Below are positions 20,255 to 30,839 of a stretch of DNA of 64,000 nt, piece by piece. The notes beneath the pieces were generated by a model. That model saw nothing but the letters and a program-made list of their open reading frames with translations. It had not been told where the DNA came from and made no database searches. This DNA comes from RYN-230 sp963837515 (lineage in GTDB: Bacteria; Actinomycetota; Actinomycetes; Streptosporangiales; Streptosporangiaceae), in assembly GCA_963837515.1 (NCBI GenBank), contig CAWINT010000014.1, positions 661,716 through 725,715 of the forward strand, read 5' to 3'. The position numbers and the translations under genes are program-made. Position 1 is the stretch's first letter. Each line of letters begins with the position of its first letter.

Positions 20255-22813
20255 ATGACCGCATCCGCCCAGCCAGCGCCCGGCAGCCCGGCGCCGGTGA
20301 CCGGGTATCCCCCGGCCCGCCGCCTCGACCTCGTGGAGAACCTGCACGGCCACGAGGTCGCCGACCCGTACCGCTGGCTGGAGGACGCGGCCAGCCAGCC
20401 GGCCAGGGAGTGGCTGTCCGCCCAGGACGGCCTGTGGGCCGCCCAGGCCGCGGTGCTGCCGGCCCGCGAGCCGCTGGCCGCCCGGATCAGCCAGCTCCTG
20501 GCGGCGGGCTACCGCGGCACTCCGGTGTGGCGCGGCTCCCGGCAGTTCTTCATGCGCCGCCTGGCCGGGCAGGAGCACGGGGTGCTGCTGGCCGCGGGCC
20601 CGGGCGAGCCGGAGCGGGTGCTCATCGACCCGGTGACCCTGGATCCGTCCGGCCTGACCACGCTGGACGCCTGGCAGCCGGACAAGGAAGGGCGGCTGCT
20701 GGCCTACCAGGTGTCGGCGGCCGGCGACGAGGAGTCGGTGCTGCACGTCATCGACGTCGCCACGGGTGCGGCGGTGGACGGGCCGATCACCCGCTGCCGG
20801 TACTCCCCGATCGCCTGGCTGCCCGGCGGCGCCGCCTTCTACTACGTGCGCAAGCTGGCCCCCGGCCAGGTCCCGCCGGGCGAGGAACAGTTCCACCGCC
20901 GGGTCTACCTGCACGTGGTCGGCGCCCCGGAGGCGGAGGACGCGCTCATCTTCGGGGCAGGCCGGGACAAGACGACCTATTACGGCGCCTCGGTCAGCCG
21001 TGACGGCCGCTGGCTGGTGGTCTCGGCGGCGGAGGGCACCGCGCCGCGTAACGACCTGTGGCTGGCCGACCTGGCCGCCGCGGCGCCGGAGGCGCCGGCC
21101 CTGCAGCCGGTCCAGGAAGGCGTGGACGCACAGACCAGTCTGCGTCCCGGGCGGGACGGGCGGCTGTACGTGTTCACCGACGCAGGCGCGCCGCGCGGCC
21201 GGCTGGCGGTCACCGACCCGGCGCGGCCGGGCCAGCCGCACTGGCGGGACCTGCTGCCCGAGGACCCGGTGGCGATCCTCACCGACTACGCGATCCTGGA
21301 CGGCCCGGAGCTGGGCCGCCCGGTCCTGCTGGCGTCGTGGACCCGGCACACCATCAGCGAGATCACCGTGCACGACCTGGAGACCGGGGCGCGGACCGGC
21401 CAGCTGGCGCTGCCTGGCTCCGGGGCGGCCGGGGGTGGTGCGCGGCTCGGCAGCACCGGCGGCATCAGCGAGCGGCCGGAGGGCGGCCACGAGGCGTGGT
21501 TCAGCTACACCGACGCCACCACGCCGCTCACCGTGTATCACTACGACGCGCGGGCCGCCGCGGTGACTGTGTGGGCGGAGGCGCCCGGCGCGGTGGCCAT
21601 CCCCGAGATCACCACCCGGCAGGTGACGTTCGCGTCGAAGGACGGCACCGAGATCCGGATGCTGGTGCTGAGCCCTGCTAGCCCGGGGGGACGACCCCCC
21701 GGAACCCCCCGCGAATCCGCCGGCTCGGAGGGAGCCCGCCTGGCGGCGGGTCCCGCCTCGCCCGACAGATACCCGGGGGGACGACCCCCCGGAACCCCCC
21801 GCGAATCCGCCGGCTCGGAGGGAGCCCGCCTGGCGGCGGGTCCCGCCTCGCCCGACAGATACCCGGGGGGACGACCCCCCGGAACCCCCCGCGAATCCGC
21901 CGGCTCGGAGGGAGCCCGCCTGGCGGCGGGTCCCGCCTCGCCCGACAGATACCCGGGGGGACGACCCCCCGGAACCCCCCGCGAATCCGCCGGCTCGGAG
22001 GGAGCCCGCCTGGCGGCGGGTCCCGCCTCGCCCGACAGATACCCGGGGGGACGACCCCCCGGAACCCCCCGCGAATCCGCCGGCTCGCCTGTGCGCCGGC
22101 CGCGGCCGGCCATTCTCTACGGGTACGGCGGGTTCGGGATCAGCATGGCCCCGGCCTACTCGGCGTCCGCGCTGGCCTGGGTGGAGGCGGGCGGGGTGTA
22201 TGCGATCGCGGCGCTGCGCGGCGGCGGGGAGGAGGGCGAGGCCTGGCACCGGGCCGGCCTGCGGGAGCACAAGCAGAATGTCTTCGACGACTTCCACGCG
22301 GCGGCGCAGGCGCTCATCGACGGCGGCTGGACCACGCGGGAGCAACTGGGCATCTCCGGTGGCTCCAACGGCGGGCTGCTGGTCGGGGCGGCCATCACCC
22401 AGCGGCCTGACCTGTACGCCGCGGCGGTCTGCTCCGCGCCCCTGCTGGACATGGTGCGGTATGAGCGGTTCGGTCTCGGCCAGACCTGGAACGACGAATA
22501 CGGCACCGCCGCTGACCCGGCCGAGCTGGGCTGGCTGCTCGGCTACTCGCCGTACCATCACGTCCGGGACGGGGTGCGCTACCCGGCGACGCTGTTCACC
22601 GTGTTCGGCAACGACACCCGCGTCGACCCGGTCCACGCCCGGAAGATGTGCGCGGCCCTGCAGCACGCGACCGCCGCCCGGTGGCCGGACCGGCCGGTCC
22701 TGCTCCGGCGCGAGGGCGAGGTCGGCCACGGGGCCCGCGCGGTGAGCCGGGCCGTCGCCCTGTCCACGGACAGCCTGGCGTTTCTCGCCTTCCACACCGG
22801 CCTCAGCCGGTGA
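20255..22813 (+). CDS. Prolyl oligopeptidase family serine peptidase (S9A) with repeat insertion
   Basis: 852 residues. An N-terminal HGHEVADPYRWLEDA and beta-propeller are followed by an alpha/beta-hydrolase domain with nucleophile GISGGSNGGLLVG (Ser about 704), the Asp in GNDTRVDPVHARKM and the His in EGEVGHGARAVS. The 405-bp hairpin repeat array inserts about 135 residues (roughly 476-611) exactly between propeller (EIRMLVLSPAS) and hydrolase (RPRPAILYGYGGFGI). Subtracting it leaves about 717 residues, the standard size. The catalytic triad and frame are intact, so the enzyme could still be active with a disordered Pro/Gly/Ala linker. The 3' end overlaps the XRE regulator by 11 bp, convergent. 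Confidence 0.93.
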   Translation: MTASAQPAPGSPAPVTGYPPARRLDLVENLHGHEVADPYRWLEDAASQPAREWLSAQDGLWAAQAAVLPAREPLAARISQLLAAGYRGTPVWRGSRQFFMRRLAGQEHGVLLAAGPGEPERVLIDPVTLDPSGLTTLDAWQPDKEGRLLAYQVSAAGDEESVLHVIDVATGAAVDGPITRCRYSPIAWLPGGAAFYYVRKLAPGQVPPGEEQFHRRVYLHVVGAPEAEDALIFGAGRDKTTYYGASVSRDGRWLVVSAAEGTAPRNDLWLADLAAAAPEAPALQPVQEGVDAQTSLRPGRDGRLYVFTDAGAPRGRLAVTDPARPGQPHWRDLLPEDPVAILTDYAILDGPELGRPVLLASWTRHTISEITVHDLETGARTGQLALPGSGAAGGGARLGSTGGISERPEGGHEAWFSYTDATTPLTVYHYDARAAAVTVWAEAPGAVAIPEITTRQVTFASKDGTEIRMLVLSPASPGGRPPGTPRESAGSEGARLAAGPASPDRYPGGRPPGTPRESAGSEGARLAAGPASPDRYPGGRPPGTPRESAGSEGARLAAGPASPDRYPGGRPPGTPRESAGSEGARLAAGPASPDRYPGGRPPGTPRESAGSPVRRPRPAILYGYGGFGISMAPAYSASALAWVEAGGVYAIAALRGGGEEGEAWHRAGLREHKQNVFDDFHAAAQALIDGGWTTREQLGISGGSNGGLLVGAAITQRPDLYAAAVCSAPLLDMVRYERFGLGQTWNDEYGTAADPAELGWLLGYSPYHHVRDGVRYPATLFTVFGNDTRVDPVHARKMCAALQHATAARWPDRPVLLRREGEVGHGARAVSRAVALSTDSLAFLAFHTGLSR
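21681..22087 (+). repeat. Hairpin-core tandem repeat array 3 (90-bp units, inside prolyl oligopeptidase)
   Basis: Four 90-bp units start at 21681, 21771, 21861 and 21951, with a fifth core and half unit from 22041. Units look identical. The core is CCCGGGGGGACGACCCCCCG followed by GAACCCCCCGCG, and each unit carries a second hairpin CCCGCC-TGG-CGGCGGG. 90 bp is 30 codons, so the frame is unchanged. The orientation relative to the gene is the same as in arrays 1 and 2. Confidence 0.94.
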
Positions 22814-24677
22814 GCAGCGCCTCCCGGTAGTCCCGTACGGCGGGAACGTCGCCGTGCTCGGCCGCCACCGCATCGCCGAGCGACCGGGCGGCGCGGAGCA
22901 CCAGGCCGGGGCGGTGCTGGCTGGGCAGCTGCCGCAGCGTCTCCTGGCTGAGCCGCAGCGCCTCGGCTGGCTCGCCGGCCACCAGCCGGCACCGCGCCTG
23001 GCCCAGCGTGATCAGCGACCGGTCCAGGAACTCGGCCGGCGAGTAGAGCCGCAGCGCCTGCCCGAACGCATCGTCGGCACCCCGGTGATCCCCCACCGCC
23101 AGCAGGGCATCGCCCTGGTGGAACAGCAACTGGCGTTCCGTGTAGCCGAAGGCCGTGCCGGCCTGCTGGTCCGCGGGCAGGCCGTCGAACGCCTCGTGGG
23201 CCCGGTCCAGCGCCGCGTTCACCCGGCGCCAGCAGGCCCGGCCGGCCTCCCGGCTGCGGGCCATCGCCCGGGCTTCCACGATGGGCGCCATCACCCCGGC
23301 CGTGCTGGGCTGGCGCCCGGCCAGGTCGGCCGCGGCCCGGGCCGCGGCCGCGGCCTGCCGTGGATCACCGTAGTACAGCGGGACCAGCGCCTCGCGGACC
23401 GCGACCCAGCTGCGCATCTGCCGGCCGCCCGTCTCGTCCGCGGCGGTGCGGGCAGTGCGGAAGAACGACCGGGCGAGCCGCTGGTCACCCACGTTGATCA
23501 TGATCATGCCAGCCAGCCCGGCCAGCCGGGCGGCCAGCCCGCACAGCCGCTCGCCGAACTCCAGCGGCTGCCGGTGCTCGCACATCCGCCGCACGTCGCC
23601 GAGGTCGAGCAGGACGTCACACAGCAGCCGCAGCGGTGGCGCCGTGAGGTATTGCCGGCCGTACTCGGCGACCCCGTCCTCCCAGTGATCCAGCATGGTC
23701 ACCGAGACGGTCGCCCCGACGAGCGCGTCGTCCAGGCGGCGCCGGATCCGCTCGGCCGCGCCGAAGAACCGGCTGTCCACCGGGCCGGCGGCGTCCGCGG
23801 TCAGCCGCAGCAGGGTGCGCCGCACCGCGTCGTCGTCGGTCTCGGCCTGGGCGGCCGGCTGGCCGGGTGCGGGCCAGCCGTCGTCCGCTCCCGGCCGGCC
23901 ACCGGTCCCGTCCCACCCGGCCGGGGGCACCGGGCCGCCGCCTGGCGGCGCTTCGGCCGCGGTGAGCGTCCGGGCCGGGGTCACCCGGGCCAGCCCTCCG
24001 GCCCGGCCGGCTCCCCCGGCGGCGCCCGTGACCGGGACCGGCGCCGCCTCCTGGCCAGCCGCGGGCGGCACCCGGGGAGGCGGCCGGGTGGCGCCGCCAG
24101 CCACGCCGGGCCGGGCCGCCGGCGTCACCGCCGGGGACGTGGCCACCACGGGCGCGGGCCCGCCGGGTCCCGGCCTGCCCGGGCTCAACGCGGGGGCCGG
24201 CCCGCCGTGCTGATGGCCGCACAGGCAGCGGCCCCGGTAACCGAGATTCTCCGGCTCCGCCTGGTAGACGCAGCACAGGTAGTGCAGGTACTCCGGGCCG
24301 GGGCGCTTGAGGCCGCTCTCATAGGCCGACAGCAGTGTCTGGCTGAACCGGGGGGGTGTCCGGCCCTCCGCCTGGTACCTGGCGCGAACCTGGGCGACGA
24401 CGTCGGCCAGCGCGATTCCCAGGGCCAGCCGCTGGGCCCGGACCAGGGTGGTGCCGTAGGCGGGAGCGCAGCGGGCATGGATCATCCGGGCGATTTCCGC
24501 GGCCGCGAGCCCGGCGGCCAGGCCCTCGGCCCGGATGGACCGCGCCACTGCGGTCTCCTGGCTGGTCTCACCGCCGGCGGCCGCCCGCGCCGGCCCGCCC
24601 GGCGCACCCGTCCCGCTGGGCAGCCGGGGATGCTCCCGTGCGGACTCTCCCCCCGCTGCCGCGCGATCGGCTCCCAT
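22803..24677 (-). CDS. XRE-family transcriptional regulator with TPR-like C-terminal domain
   Basis: 624 residues from ATG 24677, seven bases after AGGAGG; codons upstream are not family-like. Residues about 50-160 hold a helix-turn-helix (ALADVVAQVRARYQAEGRTP ... SQTLLSAYESGLKRPGPEYL). A long Ala/Pro/Gly linker follows. The C-terminal half is alpha-helical repeats (LARSFFRTARTAADETGGRQ; QLLFHQGDALLAVGDHRGAD) typical of actinomycete regulators that sense a ligand through TPRs. The target is unknown. It diverges from the MscS gene, and an inverted repeat in the shared upstream region is a candidate operator. Confidence 0.78.
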   Translation of the reverse strand: MGADRAAAGGESAREHPRLPSGTGAPGGPARAAAGGETSQETAVARSIRAEGLAAGLAAAEIARMIHARCAPAYGTTLVRAQRLALGIALADVVAQVRARYQAEGRTPPRFSQTLLSAYESGLKRPGPEYLHYLCCVYQAEPENLGYRGRCLCGHQHGGPAPALSPGRPGPGGPAPVVATSPAVTPAARPGVAGGATRPPPRVPPAAGQEAAPVPVTGAAGGAGRAGGLARVTPARTLTAAEAPPGGGPVPPAGWDGTGGRPGADDGWPAPGQPAAQAETDDDAVRRTLLRLTADAAGPVDSRFFGAAERIRRRLDDALVGATVSVTMLDHWEDGVAEYGRQYLTAPPLRLLCDVLLDLGDVRRMCEHRQPLEFGERLCGLAARLAGLAGMIMINVGDQRLARSFFRTARTAADETGGRQMRSWVAVREALVPLYYGDPRQAAAAARAAADLAGRQPSTAGVMAPIVEARAMARSREAGRACWRRVNAALDRAHEAFDGLPADQQAGTAFGYTERQLLFHQGDALLAVGDHRGADDAFGQALRLYSPAEFLDRSLITLGQARCRLVAGEPAEALRLSQETLRQLPSQHRPGLVLRAARSLGDAVAAEHGDVPAVRDYREALLTG

Positions 24678-25052
24678 ACCCCTGCCTCCTCTGGACGGTG
24701 GCGGGCGCCCACGGCAGGCGCCGTCGGCCCGGCCGGCGCCCACGAGCGGCCGACCAGGCTGATCCGCTGGCCGCGCGTCCCCCCGCGGCTTTGCCCCCAG
24801 CGAATGAGTTCCAGGTCGCCGGCTCCGTCCGAATCTGAAAATATGCAATTCGCTCTCTACACATTGCATCTTGCACGCTCAGCGTGGCGACGTCATCACA
24901 ATCCCGCCGACTGATACCAAACTGGGCCCGACGGACCGCTGCCCGCCGGGCCCGGCCTGGCTGGAGCGGGCCGGGTCAGTCGGGGCCGCCGGCCACTATG
25001 GTGAGTCGGCCCCGGCACGTGGCTGGACAGCCCGACCTGGAAAGGACTCCCG
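24678..25052. promoter_or_regulatory. Divergent intergenic region with inverted repeat ATGCAAT-N13-ATTGCAT
   Basis: This 375-bp gap has no convincing gene. Around 24825-24885 it is markedly AT-richer than the surroundings and contains a perfect 7-bp inverted repeat: ATGCAAT (24843-24849) and ATTGCAT (24863-24869), 13 bases apart. Between a divergently transcribed regulator and a channel gene this is a plausible operator/promoter zone. An AAAGGA ribosome site for the MscS gene is at 25041-25046. Confidence 0.4.
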
Positions 25053-26105
25053 GTGATCTCCCATGTGCTCGCCACGGCGCACGGCTTCGCTGCGCCGTCC
25101 CGCGACACCCTCCAATCCGTCTGCAGCCAGCACGGGCAACCGCCCGGTATCGCCTGCCGCCTCACCTGGGACGTGCTGCACAACGCGACCGCGGCCCAGC
25201 TGGTCAACGTGTGGCTGGCCCGCCCGGTCACGCTGGTGCTGCAGATCCTTCTCGTGCTGGTGGTGACGGCCGTCATCCGGATCCTCGCGCTGCGGCTGAT
25301 CGCCAAGGTCACCGCGCACGCGGCCGAGGCGGGCAACGGCAAGGCCGACGCGGCGCACGTGCTGATGGGCGAGCGGCGGCGGCAGCGGGCCAAGGCCCTC
25401 GGTTCCGTGCTGGGCAACGCGGCGTCCGTGCTCATCTTCGGCATCGCCGCCATCACCATCGCCGGCGATCTCGGGCTTAACCTGGCCCCGGTGCTGGCCA
25501 GCGCCGGGGTCATCGGCGTGGCCGTCGGGTTCGGCGCGCAGAGCCTGGTCCGTGACTACCTGTCCGGGATCTTCATGATGCTGGAGGACCAGTACGGGGT
25601 GGGCGACGTCATCGACGCCGGGGACGCTACCGGCACGGTCGAGGCGGTCAGCCTGCGGGTGACGAGGCTGCGTGATGTCAACGGCGTGGTCTGGCACGTG
25701 CGCAACGGGACCATCAACCGGATCGGCAACGAGTCACAGGGCTGGGCCCGGGCGGTCATCGACTTCCCGCTGGCCTACGACCAGGACCTGCCCCGGGTGC
25801 GCGAGACCATGAAAGCAACGGCCACCCAGATGTGGCAGGAGCCCCGCTGGCGGGACGTGATCATGGAGGAGCCGGAGGTCTGGGGCGTCGAGTCGGTGAC
25901 CAGCGAAGCCATCGTGATGCGGCTGGTGGCCCGGACGCTGCCGCTGCGCCAGTGGGAGGTGGCCCGGGAGCTGCGCGAGCGGCTCAAGAGCGCGCTGGAC
26001 AGTGTGTCGGTGCGCGGGGAACCGGTCGCCACGGCGATCAGCGCGGGAGCCGCCGCCAGGGCCGAGGCCAAGGCGCACGACCCCGCGCCGGAGGAGCAGA
26101 GCTGA
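25053..26105 (+). CDS. Small-conductance mechanosensitive channel (MscS family)
   Basis: 350 residues from GTG 25053 behind AAAGGA. Two or three membrane segments (VTLVLQILLVLVVTAVIRIL; SVLIFGIAAITIAGDLGLNL) lead to the pore helix signature VIGVAVGFGAQSLVRDYLSG, followed by the beta domain (VGDVIDAGDATGTVEAVSLR) and a C-terminal alpha/beta domain. It should open under membrane tension to release solutes. A globin gene follows after 77 bp on the same strand. Confidence 0.93.
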   Translation: MISHVLATAHGFAAPSRDTLQSVCSQHGQPPGIACRLTWDVLHNATAAQLVNVWLARPVTLVLQILLVLVVTAVIRILALRLIAKVTAHAAEAGNGKADAAHVLMGERRRQRAKALGSVLGNAASVLIFGIAAITIAGDLGLNLAPVLASAGVIGVAVGFGAQSLVRDYLSGIFMMLEDQYGVGDVIDAGDATGTVEAVSLRVTRLRDVNGVVWHVRNGTINRIGNESQGWARAVIDFPLAYDQDLPRVRETMKATATQMWQEPRWRDVIMEEPEVWGVESVTSEAIVMRLVARTLPLRQWEVARELRERLKSALDSVSVRGEPVATAISAGAAARAEAKAHDPAPEEQS

Positions 26106-26182
26106 GCCACCCCGGCCTGCAACGGCCCGGCCACCCGGCCGCGGCCGCCGGGGGGCCCGCGGGGCACTACCCTGGATTCGTC

Positions 26183-26608
26183 ATGGACGAGACCAGGGAG
26201 CTCAGCTTTTACCAGGCCGTCGGGGGCGAGGAGACGTTCCGCCGCCTGACCCACCTCTTCTACCAGGGCGTGGCCGCCGACCCGCAGCTGCGCGCCGTCT
26301 ACCCGAGCAAAGACCTCGGCCCGGCCGAGGAGCACCTGCGGCTGTTCCTGATCCAGTACTGGGGCGGCCCCACCACGTACAGCGAGCAGCGCGGCCACCC
26401 GCGGCTGCGGATGCGCCACCGGCATTTCAGCATCGGCGAAGCCGAGCGCGACGCGTGGCTGCGCCACATGCGGGCGGCGCTCGACGAGATCGGGCTGGAC
26501 CCCGCGCTGGACGGCCAGTTGTGGGACTACCTGGTGACGGCCGCGCACAGCCTGGTGAACGCGCCGGCCAGCCCCGGGCGGCCGGACCTGGGCCTGAGCT
26601 CCGCCTGA
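26183..26608 (+). CDS. glbO: Group II truncated hemoglobin (GlbO-type)
   Basis: 141 residues from ATG 26183. The group II pattern is clear: FYQAVGGEETFRRLTHLFYQ with the distal Tyr, LFLIQYWGGPTTYSEQRGHP, the proximal-His segment RLRMRHRHFSIGEAERDAWL and the conserved Trp in LWDYLVTAAHSLVN. It is a cytoplasmic heme protein associated with oxygen or NO handling. No strong ribosome site is visible upstream. Confidence 0.92.
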   Translation: MDETRELSFYQAVGGEETFRRLTHLFYQGVAADPQLRAVYPSKDLGPAEEHLRLFLIQYWGGPTTYSEQRGHPRLRMRHRHFSIGEAERDAWLRHMRAALDEIGLDPALDGQLWDYLVTAAHSLVNAPASPGRPDLGLSSA

Positions 26609-26646
26609 GTACGCCCGGCGGCCGCCGGTCGCGTACCGTGGTCGGC

Positions 26647-27057
26647 ATGACGCCAGCGGAGCTCGCCGTCCTCACGTGCCTGCGCCGGGCCCGCGACATG
26701 ATGGACCGCGACTACGCGCAGCCCCTGGACGTCCCGGCGATGGCGCGCACCGCGCTCATGTCGCCCGCGCACTTCTCCCGCAAGTTCCGTGCGGCGTACG
26801 GCGAGACGCCCTACTCCTACCTCATGACGCGGCGCATCGAGCGCGCGAAGGCTCTGCTGCGCCAGGGGATGTCGGTCACCGATACCTGCTTCGCCGTCGG
26901 CTGTACCTCGCTGGGCTCGTTCAGCACGCGTTTCACCGAGATCGTCGGCGAGACGCCGTCGCAGTACCGCGCGCGCGACCACCGCGACCTCGAGGTCGTT
27001 CCGCCGTGCGTCAGCAAGCTGGCGATGCGGCCCCGGCGTACCCCGGTCCGGCTCTGA
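26647..27057 (+). CDS. Short AraC-family DNA-binding protein
   Basis: 136 residues consisting almost only of the double helix-turn-helix AraC domain: LDVPAMARTALMSPAHFSRK and VTDTCFAVGCTSLGSFSTRF, ending EIVGETPSQYRAR. No ligand-binding domain. It lies 38 bp behind the globin and 74 bp before a VOC-family gene; AraC plus VOC pairs are common in actinomycetes and suggest local regulation of the VOC protein. Confidence 0.9.
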   Translation: MTPAELAVLTCLRRARDMMDRDYAQPLDVPAMARTALMSPAHFSRKFRAAYGETPYSYLMTRRIERAKALLRQGMSVTDTCFAVGCTSLGSFSTRFTEIVGETPSQYRARDHRDLEVVPPCVSKLAMRPRRTPVRL

Positions 27058-27131
27058 ACGCGGCCGGCCGGCGCCGTCATCGAGCAGGATCGGAGAAGCA
27101 CGCGGCCGGCCGGTGCTCCTAGGGTCGTGGC

Positions 27132-27530
27132 ATGACAGTCACCGTCTCCGCCATGTTCATTCCCGTCCACGACCCCGACGCCGCGCTCGGGTTCTACCGC
27201 GACGCGCTCGGCCTCGAGGTCCGCAATGACGTCTCCGCCAAGGGCTTTCGCTGGGTCACCGTCGGTGCCCCCGGGCAGGACGTCGACATCGTCCTGTTCC
27301 AGCCGCACGGGGGTCGCTCGCAGGCCGAGGGCGACGCCCTCCTGACCCTGGTGACGCAGGGGTCGCTGCAAGCCGCGATCTTCCGCTCCGACGACCTCGA
27401 TACCACGTTCGAGAAGGTCCGGGCAGCGGGCGCCGAGGTACTCCAGGAGCCGGCGTCACAGCCGTGGGGGGTGCGCGACTGCGCCTTCCGCGACCCGTCG
27501 GGCAACCTGGTCCGCATCGCGCAGGCCTGA
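27132..27530 (+). CDS. VOC-family (glyoxalase/bleomycin-resistance fold) protein
   Basis: 132 residues with two beta-alpha-beta-beta-beta modules: MFIPVHDPDAALGFYRDALG with EVRNDVSAKGFRWVTVG, and LDTTFEKVRAAGAEVLQEPA with CAFRDPSGNLVRIAQ. The metal-ligand His is at HDPDAAL. Substrate unknown. Co-directional with the AraC gene and probably controlled by it. Confidence 0.9.
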   Translation: MTVTVSAMFIPVHDPDAALGFYRDALGLEVRNDVSAKGFRWVTVGAPGQDVDIVLFQPHGGRSQAEGDALLTLVTQGSLQAAIFRSDDLDTTFEKVRAAGAEVLQEPASQPWGVRDCAFRDPSGNLVRIAQA

Positions 27531-27549
27531 CGCCGGGCCCCGGCCCCGG

Positions 27550-27566
27550 CTGGGCTCCGGGCCCAG
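27550..27566. terminator. Possible bidirectional terminator stem between convergent genes
   Basis: The 62-bp gap between the convergent VOC and ettA genes holds CTGGGC-TCCGG-GCCCAG, a 6-bp stem with short loop in a very GC-rich context and without a T run, as is common in actinomycetes. Confidence 0.3.
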
Positions 27567-27592
27567 GCGGGGCAGCGGGCCGCGGCGGCCGT

Positions 27593-29257
<1,665 letters not shown>

Positions 29258-29266
29258 GCTCCAAGG

Positions 29267-30562
29267 TTAGGGCCAACGCCGCTGCGGGTCGGACGGGCAG
29301 GCCACCGGGGGCAGCGTGCACACCCGGTCCCGCCCCGCCTCCTTGGCCCGGTACAGCGCGGCGTCGGCCGCCGCCAGCAACTCGAACAATCCGGTGCCGT
29401 CCCGGCCGAGGGCGGCCACGCCGATCGACACGGTGATGGTGACGTCGCCACCGAGCGACGGTATGGCGGTGGCCCGGACCCGTTCCCGGAGCCGCTCGGC
29501 GATCCAGCAGGCCTGCTGCTCGTCGGCTCCGGGCAGGATGGCCACGAACTCTTCCCCGCCGAACCGGCCCAGCACGTCGCAGGCCCGCACGTGGCGGACC
29601 AGGGTGGCGGCCACGGCGGCGAGCAGCTCATCGCCGGCCAGGTGCCCGTAGGTGTCGTTGACCCGTTTGAAATGGTCGATGTCCGCCAGCAGGACCGCCG
29701 TGGGGATGGCCGCCCGGCGGGCCCGGCGGATCCAGGTGTCCGCTTCCCGCTGCCAGGCGACGGCGTTGAGCAGCCCGGTCTTGGCGTCGGTGTGCGCCTC
29801 GGTGCGCAGTTGCTGCAGCAACAGGCTGCGCTGCAGCAGGATGACCGGCGGCAGGGCGACGACCAGCAGGGTGCCGTTGAGCGCGCAGGCGATCGTCACC
29901 AGGACCCCGGCGCACAGCCCGGCGAGGTCCACCAAGGCCCGCTCGGAGTTCCACGCGGCCGTCCCGCGCGGCGGGCCGGAGGCGGCAGCCCGTCCCGCCA
30001 CACCGATCAGGGACGCGTTGACGAGCACGAACAGCGTGCCGAAGGCGCCTGCCTCGGCCACCGTGACGGGCCGCAGCGGCCATCGGCCGGGTCCCGCCAG
30101 CGCATGGAAACCCGCGGAACAGGCCGCCCCGGCCAGCCCCAGTGCCGCAGCGGTGAACGCCCGCCAGTAGAGCGGCCCCTGCCGGGCCCGCCAGTGCCCG
30201 AGCAGCCCGATCACCCCGGGGGCCAGCAGCGCGCACGCGGGCGGCAGCAGCAGCGCGACCGGCAGCCACCACGCGGTGAGCAGGTCGCGGGTCCCGGTCG
30301 GCGGCACCCCCCAGCGCCGGGTCGCCTCCACACAGGCCGCGCCGCCGCCCAGGAAGGCGAGGAACAGGCCCAGCTGGCCTGGGTGCAGCTGGGTGCGGTC
30401 GAGCTGCCAGGTGGTCAGCGCCGCCGCGGCCGTCACCACGGCCAGCAGGTACGCCGCCAGCCGCGGCCGCTTCGGCAACCGCTCCCCCGACCACGGGACG
30501 TCGGGGCGGCCACCTAGCCCGTAGCTGCGCTCCCGGTACATCGTGCGCTGGACTGCCGACAT
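29267..30562 (-). CDS. Membrane-bound diguanylate cyclase (GGDEF domain)
   Basis: 431 residues from ATG 30562 (MSAVQRTMYRERSYGLGGRP). About eight hydrophobic segments in residues 40-245 are followed by a GGDEF domain: DAKTGLLNAVAWQREADTWI, LLADIDHFKRVNDTYGHLAG, and an active-site GGEEF in CDVLGRFGGEEFVAILPG. RACD, five residues before GGEEF, is an intact inhibitory I-site. It should make c-di-GMP with product inhibition; no sensory domain beyond the membrane helices is seen. Confidence 0.92.
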   Translation of the reverse strand: MSAVQRTMYRERSYGLGGRPDVPWSGERLPKRPRLAAYLLAVVTAAAALTTWQLDRTQLHPGQLGLFLAFLGGGAACVEATRRWGVPPTGTRDLLTAWWLPVALLLPPACALLAPGVIGLLGHWRARQGPLYWRAFTAAALGLAGAACSAGFHALAGPGRWPLRPVTVAEAGAFGTLFVLVNASLIGVAGRAAASGPPRGTAAWNSERALVDLAGLCAGVLVTIACALNGTLLVVALPPVILLQRSLLLQQLRTEAHTDAKTGLLNAVAWQREADTWIRRARRAAIPTAVLLADIDHFKRVNDTYGHLAGDELLAAVAATLVRHVRACDVLGRFGGEEFVAILPGADEQQACWIAERLRERVRATAIPSLGGDVTITVSIGVAALGRDGTGLFELLAAADAALYRAKEAGRDRVCTLPPVACPSDPQRRWP

Positions 30563-30753
30563 GCCACCTGCCCATGACCGCCGCAGGCGGGCCTCCGGCA
30601 CCTACATCCGGTCACTTTCCGTAGTCGAGAAGCGGCCGATCAATGACGCTGGGTAACAGCGTAGAGCCAGCAGGCCCGCCCGGCGGCGAATTTCGCGGAT
30701 CCCACCCCAGCGCGCCGTCGCCGCGGCGGTGACCAGGCCGTCTGCGCGGGCGG

Positions 30754-30839
30754 TGACGGCTCCGTCATGGGCTGACGGGGGCTCCGTCAGAAGGTGGCTG
30801 ACGGGGCTCCGTCAGAGGCGGGGTGACGGGGCCCCGTCA
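30754..30839. repeat. Array of four TGACGG-CCGTCA palindromes after ssb
   Basis: Four short palindromes occur at 30754-30767, 30773-30789, 30799-30814 and 30824-30839; the last, TGACGGGGCCCCGTCA, contains the ssb stop codon. Each has a 6-7-bp stem with a 2-5-base centre, and centre spacing is 20-26 bp. A fifth imperfect copy starts at 30847. They lie between ssb and the diguanylate cyclase, both on the minus strand, so tandem terminators or a multi-site operator are possible. Confidence 0.75.

Noticed and set aside
19556..22873. 1105-codon minus-strand frame covering the prolyl oligopeptidase
   Set aside because: Only its last 170 codons (the HNH protein, with its own ribosome site) are real; the rest is antisense to the peptidase and its repeats.
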